From NCBI GenBank assembly GCA_026874595.1, contig CM049317.1, positions 26,318,401 through 26,382,400 on the forward strand: a stretch of DNA of 64,000 nt, written 5' to 3'. This stretch comes from Sipunculus nudus (lineage: Eukaryota; Annelida; Sipuncula; Golfingiida; Sipunculidae). This document shows positions 58,234 through 64,000 of the stretch, one piece after another; position 1 is the first letter of the stretch, and the number at the start of each line of letters is the position of its first letter. Position numbers and translations under genes: made by a program. The notes under the pieces were generated by a model that saw only the letters and a program-made list of their open reading frames with translations, had not been told where the DNA came from and did no database searches.

Positions 58234-58300
<67 letters not shown>
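58234..58300. repeat. (TA)n(GA)n microsatellite
   Basis: A TA run followed by 15 GA repeats; openings with IYIYIY or REREREREM stretches here are shadows. Confidence 0.95.
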
Positions 58301-58304
<4 letters not shown>

Positions 58305-59900
58305 TTGGTCACCTGTTCAGAACACGTTCTCAAAAAAGAAAGATTTTGTTTAAAATAAGACAAACCAAGAATGTCTTCTTGGGCATATGGCCATGTTGTA
58401 AGAATTGAAATATTACATGTATTTTTTTAAGCGTTCATCTTTCCTACATACACTTTTTGATGGGTATAACATATCCTTTATATTATCTTAAATACCCAAA
58501 ACATACCTTAACATCTACTAACACCATCAAAAAATTAGTGTAAACTATGATTCAGAATTATACGTTGTTATATGATAGATTGTTCTAGCCAATGCTGAAG
58601 CCACAGCTTTTATGAATGAGAATCAAGCCCTGCAGAGCTACTTCGGGGAATGCCTTCGGCTCTTACACGTTCCCAGGGGTCACCTCTTATCTCAAAATGC
58701 TTCCACTGGATCATGAACCAAACACGTTGAATACACTGTGGCACGGGTTCGATACCAAAACCGATTTTCCCTCATTACTTTGTTTAAAAGCAAGTATTTT
58801 TAGGGCCAGGTCATTTTCAGAGTATAAGTCGCCGAATTATGTCTGTAGCCTTTTGACAGACGGATGTGCCTGACTTAATTGCTTGTGACGTCTATGCATC
58901 AAATATGATATGAACAGTTAGAAAACAAATGACTCTCAAATAAATAAAATTGCATTTCCTTTTGACATTGAAATGTGTGATGGTTTACCCTTGCGGGCGA
59001 ATGGAGGATTTTAGAAGGGGGTGGGTCATGCTTGAAGCGCCGGAGAAGGTTGGAATGCTGTAGAATATATTGTAACATTCGGCAGTAACGGTGCAACAAA
59101 GAGTAAGCTGTGCTAGACTAAGAATCGGGGTTTGTGTAGATTCAACATATTTTGATCTTTTTTCCGGGTAAAAAAATGAAAAAGTAGCTTCCCCATCAGC
59201 CTCTACCTAAGAAGCCCAACAGTCCTCCACACCGTCATAAATAAAACAATCGTTCACACTTGTTTTATGAAGGATTGTTACTACTCTCGAAAATAAACTT
59301 GCAAAATATTACTCGGGTCCATAAGGCCATTAATAGGGGTTCTTTGCACCTGGGTTGTTTTACTGTAAATGAGACATCTTAATCCCATGGGAATGTTTCA
59401 ATTTCAGAAGGAGGTAATGTATTGATGAGCCCTGATGGAAAACGTAAATGCTATGGATGACTTTAAACTACAGACGCCTACGTTCTTCGTCTTGTGGAGC
59501 CTTAATCAATCATTTCTTGGTTTTACTACCATTATATAGGTGTCTCAGGTCATTATTTAACTCAGCCTAGCGCCACAATTATACTTTTGAATTAATTTGA
59601 ATTAAGGGATAATTTATATATAAATATAAAACAGCATTAATAACACGTAATCAAAATTATTAAATTTGGCAAACAACTAAATATTTATTGTTCACATTTT
59701 TACATAATCTTTCACCCAAGCACACATGCATTCGCTCTGACAACCCTTCATCCAAATTGCGTCATGCCCAAGGATTACCATTTATTTTGCTCGTGACATG
59801 CTCTATGAGTTTATTTAGTTTGCTCATTAAATGTACTAGGATAACCATTCATTTAACTTGCGACCTTCACCAGGATAACCAGTCTTTTCACACGTGACAT
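58301..59900. other. No gene seen
   Basis: An opening at 58616-58873 (plus) has no recognisable domain. First diverged units of the following minisatellite may begin as early as about 59760. Confidence 0.35.
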
Positions 59901-62900
59901 GCATTAGGATAACTTTTCCTTTAGATCGTGGCATGCACTAGGATAACATTCTCTTTGCTCGTGACAAGCACTAGGATAACATTCTCTTTGCTTGTGACAT
60001 GCACTAAGGTAACATTCATGTTGCTCGTGACATGCACTAGGATAACATTCACTTTGCTCGTGACAAGCACTAAGGTAACATTCATGTTGCTCGAGACATG
60101 CATTAGGATAACATTCTCTTTGCTCTTGACAAGCACTAAGGTAACATTCATGTTGCTCGTGACATGCATTAGGATAACATTCTCTTTGCTCTTGACAAGC
60201 ACTAGAGTAACATTCATGTTGCTCGTGACATGCACAAGGATAACATTCGCTTTGCTCGCGACAAGCACTAGGGTAACATTCTCTTTGCTTGTGACATGCA
60301 CTAGGGTAACATTCATGTTGCTCGTGACATACATTAGGATAACATTCTCTTTGCTCTTGACAAGCACTAGGGTAACATTCATGTTGCTCGTGACATGCAC
60401 TAGGGTAACATTCTCTTTGCTTGTGACAAGCACTAAGGTAACATTCATGTTGCTCGTGACATACATAAGGATAACATTCTCTTTTTCCCCTTTACAAGCA
60501 CTAGAGTAATATTCATGTTGCTCGTGACATGCACTAGGATAACATTGTCGTTGCTTGTGACATGCACTAGGGTAACATTCATGTTGCTCGTGACATACAT
60601 TAGAATAACATTCTCTTTGCTCTTGACAAGCACTAGAGTAACATTCATGTTGCTCGTGACATGCACTAGGATAACATTCGCTTTGCTCGTGACAAGCACT
60701 AAGGTAACATTCTCTTTGCTTGTGACATGCACGAAGAAAACATTCATGTTGCTCATGTCATACATAAGGATAACATTGTCGTTGCTTGTGACATGCACTA
60801 GGGTCACATTCATTTTGCTCTTGACATGCACTAGGATAACATTCGCTTTGCTCGTGACAAGCACTAGGGTAACATTCTCTTTGCTTGTGACAGGCACTAA
60901 GGTAACATTCATGCTGCTCATGATATGCACTAGGATAACATTCACTTTGCTCGTGCAAAGCACTAGGGTAAAATTCTCTTTGCTTGTGACATGCACTAAG
61001 ATAACATTCATGTTGCTCATGTCATACATTAGGATAACATTCTCGTTGCTAGTGACATGCACTAGGGTAACATTCAAGTTGCTCCTGATATACATTAGGA
61101 TAACATTTACTTTGCTCGTGCCAAGCACTAGGGTAAAATTCTCTTTGCTTGTGACATGCACTAAGGTAACATTCGTGTTGCTCATGACATACATTAGGAT
61201 AACATTCTCGTTGCTTGTGACATGCACTAAGGTAACATTCATGTTGCCCATGACATACATTAGGAAAACATTCTCGTTGCTTGTGACATGCACTAGGGTA
61301 ACATTCATGTTGCTCGTGACAAAGATTGGGATAACATTCTCTGTGCTCTTGACAAGCACTAGAGTAACATTCATGTTGCTCGTGACATGCACTTGGATAA
61401 CATTCGCTTTGCTCGTGACAAGCACTAAGGTAACATTCTCTTTGCTTGTGACATGCACGAAGAAAACATTCATGTTGCTCATGTCATACATAAGGATAAC
61501 ATTGTCGTTGCTTGTGACATGCACTAGGGTCACATTCATTTTGCTCTTGACAAGCACTAGGGTAACATTCATGTTGCTCGTGACAAAGATTGGGATAACA
61601 TTCTCTGTGCTCTTGACAAGCACTAGAGTAACATTCATGTTGCTCGTGACATGCACTTGGATAACATTCGCTTTGCTCGTGACAAGCACTAAGGTAACAT
61701 TCTCCTTGCTTGTGACATGCACTAAGGTAATATTCATGTTGCTCATGTCATACATTAGGATAACATTCTCGTTGCTAGTGACATGCACTAGGGTAACATT
61801 CAAGTTGCTCGTGATATACATTAGGATAACATTTACTTTGCTCGTGCCAAGCACTAGGGTAAAATTCTCTTTGCTTGTGACATGCACTAAGGTAACATTC
61901 GTGTTGCTCATGACATACATTAGGATAACATTCTCGTTGCTTGTGACATGCACTAAGGTAACATTCATGTTGCCCATGACATACATTAGGAAAACATTCT
62001 CGTTGCTTGTGACATGCACTAGGGTAACATTCATGTTGCTCGTGACAAAGATTGGGATAACATTCTCTGTGCTCTTGACAAGCACTAGAGTAACATTCAT
62101 GTTGCTCGTGACATGCACTTGGATAACATTCGCTTTGCTCGTGACAAGCACTAAGGTAACATTCTCCTTGCTTGTGACATGCACTAAGGTAATATTCATG
62201 TTGCTCATGACATACATTAGGATAACATTCTCGTTGCTTGTGACATGCACTAGGGTCACATTCATGTTGCTTGTAACATGCACTAAGGTAACATTTATGT
62301 TGCTCGTGACATGCACTAGGATAACTTTCACTTTGCTCGTGCCAAGCACCATTGTAAAATTCTCTTTGCTTGTGACATGCACTAAGGTAACATTCATGTT
62401 GCTCATGACATACATTAGGATAACATTCTCGTTGCTTGTGACACACACTAAAGTAACATTCTCTTTGCTTGTGACATGCAATAGGGTAACATTTATGTTG
62501 CTCGTGACATACATTAGGATAACATTCTCTTTGCTCGTGACATGCACTAGAGTCACATTCATTTTGCTCGTGACATGCACTAGGTTAACATTCGCTTTGC
62601 TTGTGACAAACACTAGGGTAACATTCTCTTTCCTTGTGACATGTACTAAGGTAACATTCATGTTGCTCATGACATGCACTAGGATAACATTCGTTTTGCT
62701 CGTGACAAGCACCAGGGTAACATTCATGTTGCTCGTGACATGCACTAGGATAACATTCGCTTTGCTCGTGACAAGCACTAGTGTAACATTCTCTTTGCTT
62801 GTGACATGCACTAAGGTAACATTCATGTTGCTCGTGACATGCACTAGGATAACATTAACTTTGCTCGTGCCAAGCACTAGGGTAAAATTCTCTTTGCTTG

Positions 62901-64000
62901 TGACATGCAATAGGGTAACATTCATGTTGCTCGTGACATACATTAGGATAACATTCTCTTTGCTCTTGAAAAGCACTAGATTACATTCATGTTACTCGTG
63001 ACATGCACTAGGATAACATTCGCTTTGCTGGTGACAAGCACTAGGGTAACATTTTCTTTGCGTGTGACATGCACTAAGGTAACATTCATGTTGCTCATGA
63101 CATGCACTAGGATAACATTAGCATTGCTCGTGACAAGCACTAGGGTAACATTCATGTTGCTCGTGACATGCACTAGTATAACATTCGCTTTGCTCGTTAC
63201 AAGCACTAAGGTAACATTCTCATTGCTTGTGACATGCACTAAGATAACATTCATGTTGCTCGTGCCAAGCACCAGGGTAAAATTCTCTTTGCTTGTGACA
63301 TGCACTAAGGTAACATTCATGTTGCTCATGACATACATTAGGATAACATTCTCGTTGCTTGTGACACACATTAAAGTAACATTCTCTTTGCTTGTGACAT
63401 GCAATATGGTAACATTTATGTTGCTCGTGACATACATTAGGATAACATTCTCTTTGCTCGTGACATGCACTAGAGTCACATTCATTTTGCTCGTGACATG
63501 CACTAGGATAACATTCGCTTTGCTTGTGACAAACACCAGGGTAACATTCTCTTTCCTTGTGACATGTACTAAGGTAACATTCATGTTGCTCATGACATGC
63601 ACTAGGACAACATTCGTTTTGCTCGTGACAAGCACTAGGGTAACATTCATGTTGCTCGTGACATGCACTAGGATAACATTCGCTTTGCTCGTGCCAAGCA
63701 CTAGGGTAAAATTCTCTTTGCTTGTGACATGCACTAGGGTAACATTCATGTTGCTCGTGACATACATAAGGATAACATTCTCTTTGCTCTTGACAAGCAC
63801 TAGATTACATTCATGTTGCTCGTGACATGCACTAGGATAACATTCGCTTTGCTGGTGACAAGCACTAGGGTAACATTTTCTTTGCGTGTGACATGCACTA
63901 AGGTAACATTCATGTTGCTCATGACATGCACTAGGATAACATTAGCTTTGCTCGTGACAAGCAATAGGGTAACATTCATGTTGCTCGTGACATGCACTAG
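59901..64000. repeat. 33 bp minisatellite with higher-order structure; continues past the window
   Basis: The unit is GTGACATGCACTAGGGTAAC then ATTCATGTTGCTC (33 bp), over 120 copies. Three unit flavours (ending TTCATGTTGCTC, TTCTCTTTGCTT, TTCGCTTTGCTC) alternate. Rare variants recur at fixed spacing: CAAAGATTGG at 61320, 61584 and 62046, and ACGAAGAAAA at 60731 and 61457, giving a 726 bp (22-unit) higher-order period. A 1 bp-deleted unit (TAGATTACATTC) recurs at 62981 and 63805, an 824 bp period. Because 33 is a multiple of three, long frames stay open on both strands (60445-62976 minus, 60515-63001 plus and others), giving 11-residue repeats such as VTSNMNVTLVH, LLVTCTRVTFM and CYPSACHEQHE. 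No start context, splice site or domain supports coding. Confidence 0.95.

Noticed and set aside
60445-62976. Long minus-strand reading frame of 843 codons, and its 828-codon counterpart on plus
   Set aside because: Both are produced by a 33 bp repeat without stops; frames on opposite strands cannot both be real, and there is no domain or gene context.
1-64000. CRISPR array among the tandem repeats
   Set aside because: None of the arrays has constant repeats with unique spacers, and the DNA is eukaryotic.

Overview
This is eukaryotic nuclear DNA, AT-rich and dominated by repeats. It holds dozens of (TA)n tracts, decayed tandem arrays, relics of several metazoan mobile-element classes, and a few short exon-like segments bounded by GT/AG splice signals. 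There are no bacterial-type operons, no rRNA and no intact tRNA. The element mix (a Penelope-like element with GIY-YIG, Ty3/gypsy elements including one with integrase before reverse transcriptase, tRNA-headed SINE-like units) and the phase-1 immunoglobulin exons suggest a marine invertebrate, most likely a mollusc. The species is inference.

Layout. 0-5 kb: mostly unassigned DNA, one copy of a dispersed repeat (445-1170) and a broken unidentified coding relic (3678-4275, minus). 5.0-6.0 kb: a GC-rich tandem array of about 140 bp units. 7.2-9.8 kb: two relics back to back, a broken HAFTGCD-motif reading frame (minus) and a Penelope-like element (plus). 13.5-19.0 kb, minus strand: two paralogous Ig-domain exons, each with one frameshift, and a short Cys-rich exon between them, all phase 1-1. 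A decayed ~153 bp repeat family (14.6-16.35 kb) and a ~68 bp repeat family (19.5-20.9 kb) lie around them. 23.1-25.0 kb: a 1.9 kb non-autonomous DNA transposon with terminal inverted repeats and CGACAC-rich ends. 26.2-26.7 kb: a gypsy RNase H relic. 28-31 kb: a 270 bp segment copied 2.5 kb downstream and flanked there by 27 bp direct repeats, plus a 3 x 174 bp array.

33.7-36.1 kb: a plus-strand 5' LTR with primer-binding site abuts a minus-strand pol relic whose domains run integrase then reverse transcriptase, the Gmr1-type order. A 728 bp solo LTR of the same family lies inverted at 52.1-52.8 kb. 39.1-43.1 kb: a second gypsy element with protease, reverse transcriptase, RNase H, polypurine tract and 3' LTR, but no recognisable gag or integrase and only a 61 bp remnant 5' LTR. 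44.66-45.70 kb: a possible four-exon gene for a small secreted Cys-rich protein, all junctions phase 1; a similar exon lies at 31.55 kb. 48-56 kb: tRNA-derived SINE-like units, (TA)n tracts, a near-perfect hairpin, a recent 92 bp tandem duplication and a cluster of GTCGC-type motifs. 56.5-57.0 kb: a 17 bp satellite. 59.9 kb to the window end: a 33 bp minisatellite with 726 bp and 824 bp higher-order periods, open to translation on both strands.

I see no intact host gene apart from the possible 44.66 kb model. The most promising leads are the damaged phase-1 Ig/Cys-rich exon family, the two LTR elements with unusual architecture, the templated 270 bp insertion and the higher-order minisatellite.
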